Under the pieces are notes generated by a model. That model saw only the letters and a program-made list of their open reading frames with translations. It was not told where the DNA came from and searched no databases. A stretch of 64,000 nucleotides of DNA from Trichuris trichiura (lineage: Eukaryota > Nematoda > Enoplea > Trichinellida > Trichuridae): contig JBAJFE010000015.1 in assembly GCA_037903355.1 (NCBI GenBank), forward strand, positions 558,001-622,000, written 5' to 3'. A program made the translations under genes and the position numbers. This document shows positions 1 through 14,266 of the stretch, piece by piece. Numbering within the stretch: position 1 is the first letter of the stretch; each line of letters starts with the position of its first letter.

Positions 1-1897
<1,897 letters not shown>

Positions 1898-2557
1898 ATG
1901 ACAGTGTACAAACCGTGGTACTATCGCCGGCGATGTCCGCTTTTCTTCAAATTTTGCTTGCCAACCTATCGAGCAGTTCACCCTTTCAAGTTAGCAGAGT
2001 TACTGTCTTCTGATAATATCCATTTTTAATTTCCATTTTCTTCTCAGAAGTTGTCTTCTGGTCACTTCGCTGCTTCTATGGTTGTTTGGTGCTCTGACGC
2101 TCATATCAGTAATCATTGCCTGCACCGCTGTTCAGTGTACTACGTTGTAAGTGTTCAACTCCATATTAGTACTGCTTTTTTCACGATCGCTTATCAGAGA
2201 TAGCATAGCTTTAAGTGGAGCTAAGACGCAGTTGAAGGACGTAAACTTTTTAGCGCTGCTGCCCTTGTTCCATTGGCATGTTTGGCCATGTGGGTTGGCT
2301 ATTTTGCCCTTCATTGTGCCTGGGCGTCGCATTTACTCGATCAGCCACCAGACGACGAGGAGGAAAGTGTATCCGCGCCAACGTTGAAAGGAGCAAAACC
2401 AATACCGACTGAATTGGATTTGGAAGAACAGAAAGTAGACGAATTGTCAGCCGAACCTTTGACTGAGCAGACGGATGATATACGCGGCACGGGATATTGG
2501 AAATTTGTCGAAGACGAACCTTGGCAGATCAAGTGTAATCGCAATGAATTGCGCTAG
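1898..2557 (+). CDS. Small two-pass membrane protein, unknown family
   Basis: Three-exon model: 1898-1989, 2048-2146 and 2254-2557, giving 164 residues. Introns are 58 bp (GTTAGC...CAG) and 107 bp (GTAAGT...TAG), and frame is preserved across both. The protein starts MTVYKPWYYRRRC, basic and aromatic. Two hydrophobic stretches follow at about residues 32-55 and 64-88, joined by a short loop. The remaining ~75 residues are acidic and cytosol-like (runs of D/E, then a WKFVEDEPW motif near the end). Two closely spaced helices after a basic N-terminus suggest a hairpin membrane protein of the secretory pathway, but I recognise no family. The model is supported by continuous hydrophobicity across two splice junctions. 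The start is the first ATG in frame. Confidence 0.6.
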
Positions 2558-4843
2558 TTTTAAGGAGCCGTATGGCGCGGCTCGCTCAGGTGAAACTGCC
2601 CGACTTAAATGGTGTTGTAACTCTGTTTGTGCAAGTTCGCAAATGTTGGCTGGTTGACTAACTTGAAAGCGAAAGTCACTGCACAATTTGTCATATACAG
2701 CAGATGTTCCGTTTTTGTGCTGTAGAAGTAAAATGCCTTACGGTGACATCAGTAGACGCCAATGGCGCCGCTGTCATGGGCGCCAAGTCTTACTGCCAGC
2801 TGAGATGAGCGGCGGCACCACGTTCAAGAGCTTTGTTCGATCAGTCAACGTCTATCGGTTTTGTTAGTTGTCATTGGAGTGGGTAAACAAGAGCTCAACT
2901 GGAAGCGTTGTTCATTCGGTTTGGGGCTGTAGGTGTTGTAGCTTTTGTTCAATATTCGTGAGAACAAAGCGAAGGAATGTAAATTTGTTCACGTAGAAGA
3001 AGTTACCGATGTTTTGTTGTACTGTGTATCGCGTTGTGGCTTTACTATTTTCTACAAGTTGTTGTTTCATCCGAGTTCGTGTTCTGTTCTTGAAAGTTCG
3101 AATGGAGTCTTCGCGTTTAGGCTGCTTGTTAATTTTTTGGTTGAGCATTTTATTGACGAACAGCGATCAGTGCTACCGCGTAATTTAAGCGAACTTAAAC
3201 GTCTCAACATGGATGCACGGAAAGTGTATTTCACCTTTTCGTGACTCCTTTGCGTGCTGTTATTTGGAAATCGTTAGAGATTTCCAGCTGATAGCAAAGC
3301 TTGTCTGAAAGTATTCTTAGGCGCGTTTGCGTAAGGCGTGGTTTTTTTCAAACAAATTTTATAGCTGTGCGTATTTTCACCAAGTAAGAACCAGTATTTC
3401 ATTGTCCTGAATAGGAGCGAGCGCTGACAGGCCATTAATGGCTCACTCAGAAGTGTTCACTTCATCACGGTCTTGCTACTGTGCTCACATCTGTACGAAT
3501 GTGCTCAGGCGAACTTCTAGCAGTGCCATTGTGTGTATTGGCAGGGAAAGTGGCGGAACTGATGCTGAAAGACGCGGCATGTAAAAATGGCGGCATTTAA
3601 AACGGGAACAATGGTTGTATTTCTGAAATGGACAGTTATGCATCACTGTATCACTAATGACCTTGTCAATAACTTGTGCGTGACATTCCGTTGCGTAACG
3701 TTTGAAGAACTACGCAATCTCGCGAGGCGTGCATACATGTTTACTAAATGTAAAAACTTTTCCTCTTTCGAACAGAAAAACAGATTTTTTGCATAAATAA
3801 TCGTCATTGAAAAGCGTTACGCTTTCCTATTTGTTTATCCCTTAGCTGGTATGTTTAAATTTGCATAACTGCATTTCATCCAGGCGTAATTTTTTGTAAC
3901 GATGTTTGATTGACTTTGCAGCCCACCATGACGATTATCCTTAAAAGCGTTGCTCTTCAGTTTAATTGTGAAGTCATAGCTAAAGGCAAGCTGAGAACAA
4001 TGTGTTACGCTGTTGAAATTTGAATGAATTGCTTGTTTGAATTGCCGGTTTTTTAGCGTTGTTTCTTACGAGGATATGAGTGCCGTCACATCCATACTTA
4101 GTTACTGTATTCGAATCGTTTCGCTATTCAAAACTTTTTTAATTAAAAAGTTACAGCGCGTAAAGCCTATGTTTTCTCTTCGGTTTATCCCATTTCAACT
4201 CTAGCAAACCGGCTGCGAGTGCCATTGTTTTTTTCCTGGAAAGATGACATGTATTCCGTTCATTACTGAAACTCGTATTTTACCAAAGAAGTTTCAGGAG
4301 GACAATCATGTAAAGTCACTTCATTATCATACTACTTTCAATGAAGATCCAGATAAGAATGCAGTTGTTTTAACTTTTATGGCCTTACCATTGTTCATAC
4401 TTGCTTTATACGTGTACCGTTCTGACCAGCTCAGAATTTGGAAGGCATTCGCAAATTTCCATGGTAAAGAAGGTCGTAATTTAAGCTGCAGCAAATCGTT
4501 AGCTCGATTTAGTACTTCAGGTTACAGGAGGTGATCCTGAGGAACGTTGTCTACTTGGTTTTTGTTCTTAGGAAATTGCCGTATAACTTTTGGCTGCAGG
4601 GGCAACGCTAGGCCAATTGATCTGCGTCTTAGGATGCTTGAAAGTAGGGTGACGCTTTTGTTGTTTATTTTGGGCTTTCTTATGCTAATTTCTTTAAAAT
4701 CCCTTCTATAAACTCTTCCGTTCCACTGTTGTAGGTTTATTCCGTCATACTAGTCGCCCTGTAGTTTTTAGTACGTACGGGGAAGTGTTTGCCTAATCGT
4801 TCGCGCGCGCCTTAGCGTCAGGCGGTAACCATTCGTATCGTGA
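2558..4843. other. Intergenic, no supported gene
   Basis: About 2.3 kb between the two-pass membrane protein and the WAP gene. One 96-codon open frame (4244-4534, plus) contains a hydrophobic stretch of about 20 residues, but it lacks recognisable splice partners or domains and I do not call it. Nothing else stands out. Confidence 0.4.
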
Positions 4844-6062
4844 TTATCCTAGTCCCGTAATACTAGCAGAGAAGGGATCACCAAAATTTGTGTCAAGGGG
4901 ACCGTAACCGATTTGCCCGTATGTCCCACTGTATCCATGCTGTTGGTAGTAAGAGGTTGCGTATGGGTCATAGTGGGCTTGTCCGGTGTGAGAATAGGCC
5001 ATCGCGTTTCCTGCTGAAGCCATGTCGTAGGTGGTTGGACCATAACCACGGCTACCCATTAAACTGTCGTCATAGCCTATGAGCATTGAATGTTCGTGAT
5101 AGGAATGATAGGTGTTACCTTTAACTTCATTCTCTTACCCATAAACTTCTGAGTAAACATTTGCTCGTAATGTTCTCCCGTTCCACCAAGGTAGGCATTG
5201 CTAAGATGATTTTGACTGAGTATTATGTCTCCATGGAAGGAGTATTTAACAGAACGGGCGGTAAGCGACTCTTACCTGCTACTGGAGAACAGATTTTGTT
5301 CATAAATTCCATCACCAAAAGTGGCCATATTATTTGCGTCCCATTCGCCATACATTGAAGGAATTTGGGGCGACTCTATTGGCGGGCCAATAATTGGGCT
5401 ACCTTCAATTGGCAGATACGGTTGGCCGTTCTGCTTTTCTGCAAAAGCTTCCGAAAGAGAAACAGTGCCGGCTGTGAAATCCTTTGGAAAGACGCATCGC
5501 TGTCTGCCGCCAAAGGAGCAGCATTTAAGGTTGCTTTCGCAGTCCTTGTCGCAATCGCAGGGCGGGCCAGCCGGAAGACCTCGGAAACTGACAGGGCATT
5601 CTCCCGGTTTTGTATGTCTGCAGCAAACTCTTTCATAGCAGTAATATCCGTTGGGACATGGGCTGTGGTGACACCACTTTAACGGGCGCGAAAAGTCTGG
5701 GCAAACCACTGTAAGCGGGAAAAAGTAAAGCAGTCCGTTTGCCGCCAAATGTTCAACTGCCAATCAATACGAACCGTTTAGATCCCGATTTGGGCCTCGT
5801 CCATTGTCCGGCTCAGGTTCTAGACAAATCTTGCCGAGCAAAGTTTGGCAACATTTCTCCCGACCAGGGCAGTCTTCATCTACAGTACATTCGTCCTTGG
5901 CATCAGGTGAAATTTCTCCCGGCGGTGTGGGTGGACATAGTCCCGGTTTCTCAGCAACGCCTACTTGGGCACATATAAGCAACACTTTAAGACTAAAAAG
6001 TAGAAAGTAGTTGCGCTACGCTTTGTCTCCTTATATTTCTACCTGATTAGTAAGTAATTCAT
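4844..6062 (-). CDS. Secreted WAP-domain protein with Gly/Tyr-rich C-terminus
   Basis: Five exons on the minus strand: 6062-6043, 5992-5775, 5708-5276, 5200-5139 and 5076-4844, 321 residues, all frames consistent. Residues 1-20 (MNYLLISLKVLLICAQVGVA) form a clean signal peptide; the 20-nt first exon was placed because it supplies the ATG in the right phase. Next is a WAP/four-disulfide-core-like unit (KPGLCPP, DEDCPGREKCC), then a second Cys-rich unit (GYYCYERVCC, KPGECPV, DCDKDCESNLKCC) typical of WAP repeats. The C-terminal ~140 residues lack Cys and end in a Gly/Tyr/Ser-rich tail. WAP proteins are usually secreted protease inhibitors or antimicrobial/matrix proteins; the exact role is unknown. 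It is transcribed away from the Cys-rich array to its right, whose members also carry Gly/Tyr-rich segments. Confidence 0.8.
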
Positions 6063-7837
6063 ACGTGCAATCGCGAGCAAAGCCCAGCAGTCAACAGTCG
6101 TCTGTGGAATGTAAAGAGTTATCGTTTCTTGCACGAATTTCCTAGACTTCTTTTGACGCTTTAAGCTTGTCGCGTTAGTAATGCTGTGCAGCGCAAATGC
6201 GCTAATTAATGAAAGCCCGACTTTGGACAAATCTTAGTTATCGTTCGAAGGAATTACTTCTTGTTTACTGTTCGCAGGTGCTCACATAAGAACTACGTTA
6301 CTAAGCAATGCGTCCCCGTAATATGAGGTTGACCACTTTGGAGCTTTCTGCTCAAGCTACTCCTTCAATTGTAGCAATTTTTAAAAGATTGAGCCGCTCA
6401 GCAGATAATATATTTTTTCGGCCGTTTCTGTCGTGCACATTTTGGGCATCTTCTCGCAGCATCTCGTTACATCATCTTTTCTGCTGCTAAATCCTGTTTA
6501 ATTGAAAGCAAACAAAAGAAGTTGGCGTTTGAACTTGTTTTTCGTATCAGTCGCGGATAAGACAGTTAACATGCTAGCATTACTCTCTTGGTTGACCTTC
6601 GTTTCACAGCTTTGGCCTGTTTGGTGTATCTGTAAGGAGACTTCAAAATGCTCTACCTGCGGATGGAGAACCCTGTTAGAGAACATACAGAACAATACAA
6701 TAACGTACGTTTCGAAACTGTTCTTGTTCCGTCGTCAGCTATGTAAGGGAGGAGAGGTTTAGTCAGGTATTAAGTCTGTTCATTCTGCGAGCATATTTTC
6801 CGCATAGTACCTGCGTACACTTACCGTCATGGTTAAGCGCCAACGTTGAATTATTATAGAACCTTTGTCCTTTCCAGTTTCGCTTATGTGAAGCGAATGT
6901 TTGCGCTTAAGTAACCTTTGAGTCCTACATGTCCCTTCTTCGTGATGGTGCAAACTTTTTTATTTGCCTACTACAATAACGCTGCTGTACTACGCTCATT
7001 GTAATCGTTCCTTACTGTCGAGATAATGCACGCCCGCTAACTTTAGTGCCCCGTCTGTTTAACTGCTTTCATTAGTTGCTAGCCGCCATTTAAGTTGTGC
7101 AGAACCAGAGTTTGGTTTCGTTACAGCTGCCCATTGCAAATTGTTAACATAAATGTTCTGCAACTCCAATGAACCAGAAAAAAATTGTTTCTGTTAGATT
7201 TACTTTTCTTCTTAGTTTCTTAATGTTACTCTTTTTGCTTCACGTTTCCATATTTTGCTGCCGGAACAGATTTCCTGTTTTCGTATAAACATTTATGCAC
7301 AATAAAATCAACGCCGACGACGGATCAGACGCGATTCGAAGGCTCTGATTTTGTTTTAGGCGAACGTTATTAGGAAAGCAGTAATTTTGCTGTCACAATA
7401 TGATCCCATTCCCATTCTGAGACATTATAGCTACAAAACACAAAATAGTGTTACCGAGTAAGTCAGCACGCGTCTAAGCAATTTTTTCAGTCACCTTTGC
7501 TGCATCGCGTAACTCTCACATGACAGTGTGTGCATAGTTATTCTGTCTGCCTTTATATTTCACATCAATCTGGATGTATTCAGCCCGGCGCTGCTTTATT
7601 AATGTTGCTTCATTGTAGCTTCTGCGAAAGCGCGTTTGTGTTCTCAGTTTCACGTTGAGTCTTCCATGCAATTTCAAAAAGCTGCGTTGCATCATTTAGT
7701 TGCTCTAAAAACACCTGATGTTGGCTTTTTGTAGAAAACGCCATAAACGTACATAAAAAATGCGCAGTATCATTGCTGGGGGAGTTGACATTAAACCATA
7801 ATTGAACCTAGTGAGTGCGGGCGCGCTCATTTTTTAA
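6063..7837. other. Divergent intergenic region
   Basis: About 1.8 kb separates the start of the minus-strand WAP gene from the start of the first plus-strand Cys-rich gene, so it should hold both promoters. I see no gene or clear repeat in it, only AT-rich sequence. Confidence 0.4.
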
Positions 7838-9111
7838 ATGACGAACATACTTCATGTTAACGCTCTTTTGCTCGCTCAAATTGTAATTTTGCAAGGTAAT
7901 GCATAACCTCTATTTTTACATTTTGTTTTGTTAATTTGTTAAATCGTATCCTGTCTTTGCAGCGCAAGTGCTTTGAGCGTTATTTTACGAGCTGGCAACG
8001 TAATTTTAGGTTTACCATGCTGTATCAGCTATTATGGGTATTATGATGGTTATTATGCTGGCTATTATGGTGTCGGTTATAATACATACGGTGTTTCTAA
8101 TCCGTATGGTACTTTCAATAGTTACGGCAGTGGTGGATACGTTGGTTACGCGCCTGGAGGATACTCATCTCCTTTCATAGCGGTGAACCCTGTGGATAAC
8201 GGCGCCGCTGCTGCCCAAGACCCTGACTGGGCCAACTATCAGTACTATTCACCTCCCCAATATGGGCAGCAACCTGCACAGCCTGCACAACCTGAGCAGC
8301 GTATGGTGACATGTTTTAAAACGTTTTCCATCTTGTGGTTTATTTGTTCCATTATTAGCACAAAGCGCATGCGCTGATCATCTCACCTGCGTCGGAGCCA
8401 CTTTGTGCATATCTGGTCAATGTCAGCAGATGGAGCCAAGTCAGCAGAGATGCTCTGCAGATGGTGAATGTACCGGCGGCGGTTGCAAAGCTGCATTCTG
8501 TTGGTATCCTCCGGGTGAGATAGTTTTGTTGCAGTGGCCTTCCCAACTGCCCGTTGCTTACAGGTGCTGGGCCAACTCCGGCTCCCGCACCGGACGCTGC
8601 ACAGCCAACGCCGGCAGCTCCTGGAGCAGGCGGCCCATGTGCAAAACAGGAAGACTGTTCCGCTACGCAAATGTGCGGTGGCGATGGAAAATGTGTCAAC
8701 GGATTTTCCATAGAGCTGAAGTGCAGTAGCGACAGTGACTGCGATAAGAAATGTAAATGCAAAGGAGGAACGTGTTGGATGGAAGGAGGTGATTATGAAA
8801 ATGTTTTATATCCTATTATAGTTAATACAGTTGGTGATGATCATTTGTTGTTTATAGAACCGGGCAAAGCAAAGGACGGCGACCCGTGTAAAGAGCATAC
8901 CGAATGTAGCTTGAAGAGCATATGCGAGAAGGGCAAATGTGCAACTGCTATGCCATCAACTGATAAGTGTGTAATGGATTTAATGTGCGGCTCAGGACGA
9001 GTGTGCAAGTATTTCGTTTGTTGGAAATCACTCGGTAACAACCTACGCAATAGAATGACTGGCATAATAACCTGTCGAATTGCAGGAATGATTGGTGGAC
9101 TGATAGGTTAG
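7838..9111 (+). CDS. Secreted Cys-rich EB-like protein, array copy A
   Basis: Six exons: 7838-7895, 8010-8300, 8359-8514, 8564-8788, 8858-9034 and 9086-9111, 310 residues, every intron phase 1. Exon 1 encodes the signal peptide (MTNILHVNALLLAQIVILQ). Exon 2 is a Tyr/Gly-rich segment with repeated YYG/YYDG units, then a Gln/Pro-rich stretch. Exons 3-5 each encode a cysteine module ending near a C-W pair or C-x(n)-CW (CISGQCQQMEP, CKAAFCW; CGGDGKC, CKGGTCW; DGDPCKEHTEC, CKYFVCW). This resembles the EB module and Dickkopf-type Cys-rich repeats known in nematode secreted proteins. The last exon adds a tiny hydrophobic tail (MIGGLIG), conserved in copies B and C. A role in cuticle, secretion or host contact is possible but not shown. 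Confidence 0.82.
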
Positions 9112-11387
9112 ACACTTTAGGTATTGTGATGTGCTACGGAGGCGTTTTTGCTGAGCTAATCCCGGAATGAGCGCGACCTGTTTACTTACAACTCAAAAAT
9201 TTCTCCTCATTCTTACCTGATCAGCTTTCAGGCTGGTAAACCTAAGTTGCGCTTTTCATTTACATTTTTGGGAAGGTGTTTAAAAATCGATTACGCATTC
9301 AATTTTTCCCTTCCGCTTTCTCCTCTGTTGAATACTGCACAGTACGATTGCACGGTTAAACACTGTTTTCAAAGGTCTGGAGGCGCGGTAGTCTGTAATT
9401 GCTTCCAAATCCGTTGTTTACTGACGGATAAAAATTCGCATCGACTTTATTTTCTTTCAGATCTTTAAACCTTTTTACGCACCAGCGATTTGATTCTGTC
9501 TTGCTGCATTATCATTCATTCATTCGAAGGTTGTTACGCCAGGCGTACAATAGGTGCTATTTGAATGAACTTTAAGTTAACTTTAATGAAATCGAAATCG
9601 ATTGGAAATGCTGTATAAAGAACATTTTCGTTGAATATAAGATTGCTTGTAGTAACTTGTTGAAGCTTCTGAATATTTGGAGTACGCAACCGATTTTGCA
9701 AAATTGACTTTGAAGACACCTACGCGTACCTCGTACTGGTAATGCTCATAGCCTTCAATATAGACTTCCAAATATGTCATTAATAAGATTTTTAAAACGT
9801 ACTGTTTGAAATGTTTAACTGGAAGAATATTGATTGGCCATGTCTTCTTGTTAAACAACGTTCGGTGAAACGTTTACGCCAAAGCTCACGGAGTATCTTT
9901 GATCGTTCCTGCTACTTAGTGGAGTAATAATCTGCTCCACGTTGCAGTCGATGCCGATGTAGTTATTCTTTTCGAGAATAGGTTAGTTACGTTTTGTTAC
10001 TGGAAATATTTTTTCAAGAGTAACGTTTTCAGAAACGCTGACTCAGTGATCCTGCTGTATAAACGGCATTGCGAAGTTTGCTTATCTGAAATGGAAGGAG
10101 AAAAGAGTGAGTCACTTTTCTGTTTACTCTGTTTCAATTGTTTGTCCTCCATAAGCGAGCGGGAAATCTTTGCCTCATTAGTCCATCTGCTTGCTTTTTG
10201 CGGTTTTGAAACCAACTGAAATATGATTTCAAGCATTCGTTGACCATACCGTTTCTGCGGGAGTAAGCATTTCACATGACTTTCTCATAAACATTTACTA
10301 AATAATCACGACTACGAACGAACATACAAAGACAACAGTGTTTATAGCTGTTGCTAGACGCAAGCGTTGGTCAAGGAAGTTGTGGTGCCTTTAATGATCT
10401 TTTGAAAATGAAACTTTACAACCTCCTTTAGCAGTAGGATCACATTATGAATTGCAATGATTTTTCTACCGCTTTCATGGTCAGTATGGCTGTAGCCACA
10501 GAAAAAAGTTTCTATCTCCCAACCGGCTGATCAGTTAATTAGCAAAAGCAAATCATAGTGGACATTGGAAAATATGCATAACTTAAGCAAAAGGAAATAC
10601 TCTTTCGTACTACTTGTTTGAGAGAGGAGTAGTCTCGTGGTGGCTGCCCAATTAGCAGGTGGGATCTGCACGCTCTTTCAAATAGTAATACAGTTGAAGA
10701 AACACGTTGCATTCACTTTGTTTGCTTGTTGTTACGCGTGAATCCATACGTATTGTAACTGAACATTTCATTTTGACGATTCCGCTGAGCACTGTCCACG
10801 CGGAAACAATGTGCTTGAATTCTGGAAATTCTCACGTAACTTTTGCAGAAACGCGGAAAAATGTATAGTAAAACTGTGAGCGGTTTCGCCATAAGATTCA
10901 AACAGGGAGCGCATTTCTTTCTACTAGGATCGCTATTTTTGTTAGGCTAAACTAAAACCAATTGTTTAATATCTGCTCGACGAGATTTCACGGTTCTTCT
11001 TTCTATTCGCCATCTTTTTCACTGACACCTGACATCACAGAGTAGATTATGCAAAGGCGTTTAAAATCTTGAATTAGCCTACTGGCATTCTTCCGCTGCG
11101 TTCTATATTACCCCATCAACGTTTCTCATCGTTTGCGTAAGCGTAGGCCGGTGGAAGCTCTCTCTGTATGGTAGTTTGTATTTAAACACGCTGGGTGCAA
11201 ACACAGCATAGAAAAAGAACGGATACGCATTTTACTTTGCTCCTTTAGTGCTCTGCTCGAAGAAGCATAGCTGTTGGCCAAAGGGCTGTGACGTTACGCA
11301 ACTATAATTAGACGCTGCATCAAGCAAATAAAAAGTGTATGGCCTCGCCTGATTTGACAAAGGCACTTTGTCTTCTCCCTGTAAGGA
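9112..11387. other. Intergenic between array copies A and B
   Basis: About 2.3 kb of AT-rich DNA. A few open frames of 60-90 codons on the minus strand (9.5-10.3 kb) have no domain, and no Cys-rich exon relic was seen. Confidence 0.4.
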
Positions 11388-12692
11388 ATGTTCCGGATAA
11401 GTCTATACCTTTTTATGCTATGGCGAATTGGAGCGGTGAAAGGTATACTTGTTCCCGTCATTCTGCAACCCATTGTCTATGTAAGCGCGAATTTTTTAAG
11501 TTGGCTAAACATAAGTTGGAGAACTGTTACTTTAAGCGTCTTCTTAGTTATCCTTGCGACTAAGTGTCTTACCGATTAGTCGGTTTCTTCTTAATATCAC
11601 TATCAACGATGAGGAGATTTTTTTCAAGAACTCTTCTTACTAGGTTTCTACGGAGGCTTTGGAGGGTACGGTGGTTACGGATCATACGGAGGATACAATT
11701 ACCCATCGCCCTTTTTTATGGTTGGGCCAGTTAATTACGGCGACCCCACCAAAGATGATGCTTTCAACAATTATCAGTACTATCAGCCAGTTCAATATGG
11801 GAACCCTCAGCAGGGCAACCAAAATGCTAACAATATAAACCAAGCAACAACAACAACAACAACAATTACTCCACCAGGTAACATCTAGCGGATGTATTTT
11901 GACCGGAAATGAAAAGCTCCTGTAGGCCAAAGCGGAGGATGTTCGTCTCATGACAGCTGTAGCGGTTCGAGCCTTTGTATATCCGGACAGTGTCAGCAGA
12001 TGGAACCAACGCAAACAAAATGTGCTAGCGATAGCGAATGCCCAACAGGAGGAGGATGTAAAGGGCTCTATTGCTGGCAGCCACCGGGTTTGTTGTTTCC
12101 GCTTGAAAATAGGTAATTGTCGTTTCTTCTTCTAACCGACACTTTTCAACAGGTACGGGAGGGGGTAACGAACTTAGTCCGCCCACTGAAACGAATACGC
12201 AGCCACCGGGTGCCAAACTTGGTGGACCATGTAAAACGCAAGAAGAGTGCGCTGGCACGCAACTGTGCGACAAAAAAGGCCTATGCGTTAATGGATTTTC
12301 TATCGAAGTTCAATGTTCAAGTGACAACGAGTGCGGCAAGGAAAATGTATGCAAAGGGGGCACCTGTTGGACCAAAGGAGGTGATGCCTTTAGCTATTCG
12401 TAAACAAAAAATTCGGACCCTTTTTACACGTTCAGACCCAGGAAGTGGAAAGGACGGAGACTATTGTAAAGAACACACGGAGTGTAGCGTGAAGAGTATA
12501 TGCGTAGACAAGAAGTGCACTGCAGCAGTTCCATCTCTTGACAAATGTGTTATTGATCTTATGTGCAAAGGCAAAGGTCGCGTATGCAAGTACTTTCATT
12601 GCTGGCAGTCCTTAGGTGACTAGTTGAACCTTATAAAATTCTGTTGACATGTCATCAACATTTTAGGATTAATTGGTGGCGTCATTGGTTAA
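11388..12692 (+). CDS. Secreted Cys-rich EB-like protein, array copy B
   Basis: Exons: 11644-11877, 11926-12087, 12153-12380, 12436-12615 and 12667-12692, plus a tentative first exon 11388-11442 (MFRISLYLFMLW...), chosen because it is hydrophobic and ends in phase 1. That first exon is the weak part of the model. All other introns are phase 1, at the same positions as in copies A and C. Order: Gly/Tyr segment (FYGGFGGYGGYG), Thr/Gln-rich linker, then modules CISGQCQQMEP / CKGLYCW, CDKKGLC / CKGGTCW, and DYCKEHTEC / CKYFHCW, and a terminal GLIGGVIG. One donor is unusual (GTTTGT at 12088). Exon-by-exon similarity to copies A and C shows tandem duplication. Function unknown; secreted. Confidence 0.75.
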
Positions 12693-14266
12693 CTTATTGT
12701 TGGGTCCATGGTTACGGAATGAACATTTTCTTGGAAGTTTGGAAATGAATAACCGTTATGTACTATTAAATCCGAACGTAAATTCGTCCGTTTTTCTAAC
12801 GCTGAACGAAGAGCTTCACTGGTAGCGCACATTTCAAAGTATTTTAAACGTTAGGAAACCGCTCGTCATGTTTTCAAGGAACACTTCTTTTTTCATTAAT
12901 GTTGTCTGGAAGCCTTATTCGGTACTGGTAGGGTTGCAGTTTAATTCATTTTGGCAAGTGTTCTTCGTGCTTGGCTTGAGCTTCTTTTAACTATGCTGGA
13001 AGGAGCCTACCTCAAAGCCAGAAATACAAAACATTCTTAATCCCACCTTATGAAATATTAATCTTTTGTGCCCTACTCAGTTGCCATGTAATCGACCAAT
13101 CCGATTGTTCCTATTATTATTATTATTACTATCACTATTACTATATGTCGTTTCAATGCATGGAATCAGTGACAGCGATGAAGGAAGCCATTTGTCAGTG
13201 TATCTATTCAAACGGAAATCGTTTACTCCAGCCAGTGAAGAATACTTCATTGAGAAGTGAGCGTACAACTTTATCTCGTTATTGTTCTCTTTCGACAAAG
13301 AATGTTTACGCTTCGCTTACGAAGCCGTAAACAGTTGCTTTGCCTATTAATCTGGCCAGCAGTCTACGTCCAGTTCAAGCAGTCCAAACTGCAAACTGCT
13401 TAAACCAACGGGATAAACCAGTTTGCGTTTAAACGGTTTTTGGCAATTCAAATGAGCCTATTTCACTTCCTCATTGTTTCGCTGTTACAAACCGCAGTAG
13501 CGAGAGGCATATGCCATGTTTACGCGCGCATAGCGTTTTGGATTGCATAACCCCAACTTTCCAGCTAGAAATAATTTTTAAACTACGGTTATCCAGCAAG
13601 ACATTTAGCTTGTTTTGCGTTCTACTAATACGAGCTGCAATTTCATTATTTCCGAAAACGGAAGACGCATGTCTGAACGTGGATATCTTTTTAGCGTTAG
13701 TCAGATAGGAAAAAGAAGTTTAGACTCACTAATTACGCGACAAAGAACAGTCTCGAAAGAAACTATTAACAAACGAGTCCGCTTTCCGTCGAACACGTGA
13801 AGGCCCATTCCAAGAAAAGTGAAATAGGTTTGGCAACAATCCAAAAGGACGCTGTTTACAGGATTGATATACTGTTGCGATTCCTGATTAATTATTCCAC
13901 TAACATGATTAGCCTTACTCGAAATTTATCATTTCTTTTTTACAAAACAATCGTCTCTGTGTCTTTCTCTTTTGCGCTTTCGCACTAGTTCAGATACCTG
14001 CAAGAAACTGATCAAGGCATTTGGCTAAACGGAAGGTTTTGTTTTCCTAGTTGGGAATGCCGATGTTGTGTTTGCAGCGGACAGACGGCTATCACAGAGT
14101 TGGTAAACGATGTCTAAACGACAGAACGTAACCCAGCGACTGAAACAGTGGACATTAGAGAGACTTGTCAGCTGGTGGTTTGGCTATTTAAGGAAATCCG
14201 CTGTGTAAATCGTGAACTTGTGAGTAGCTTAACGTTAGTTCATCTGCGTGAGCAGCGTAAACTTGA
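12693..14266. other. Intergenic between array copies B and C
   Basis: About 1.6 kb. Contains a short TTA/TAA-type microsatellite near 13.11-13.14 kb. The sequence CTATTTAAGG at 14184-14193, about 75 bp before the copy C start codon, could be a TATA-like element. No gene supported. Confidence 0.4.

Noticed and set aside
4244..4534. 96-codon frame with one hydrophobic stretch
   Set aside because: No signal peptide, no domain and no splice partners; isolated in a 2.3-kb spacer, so chance cannot be excluded.
5321..5682. Plus-strand frames opposite the WAP gene
   Set aside because: Shadows of the minus-strand exon, which has signal peptide, cysteine pattern and splice sites.
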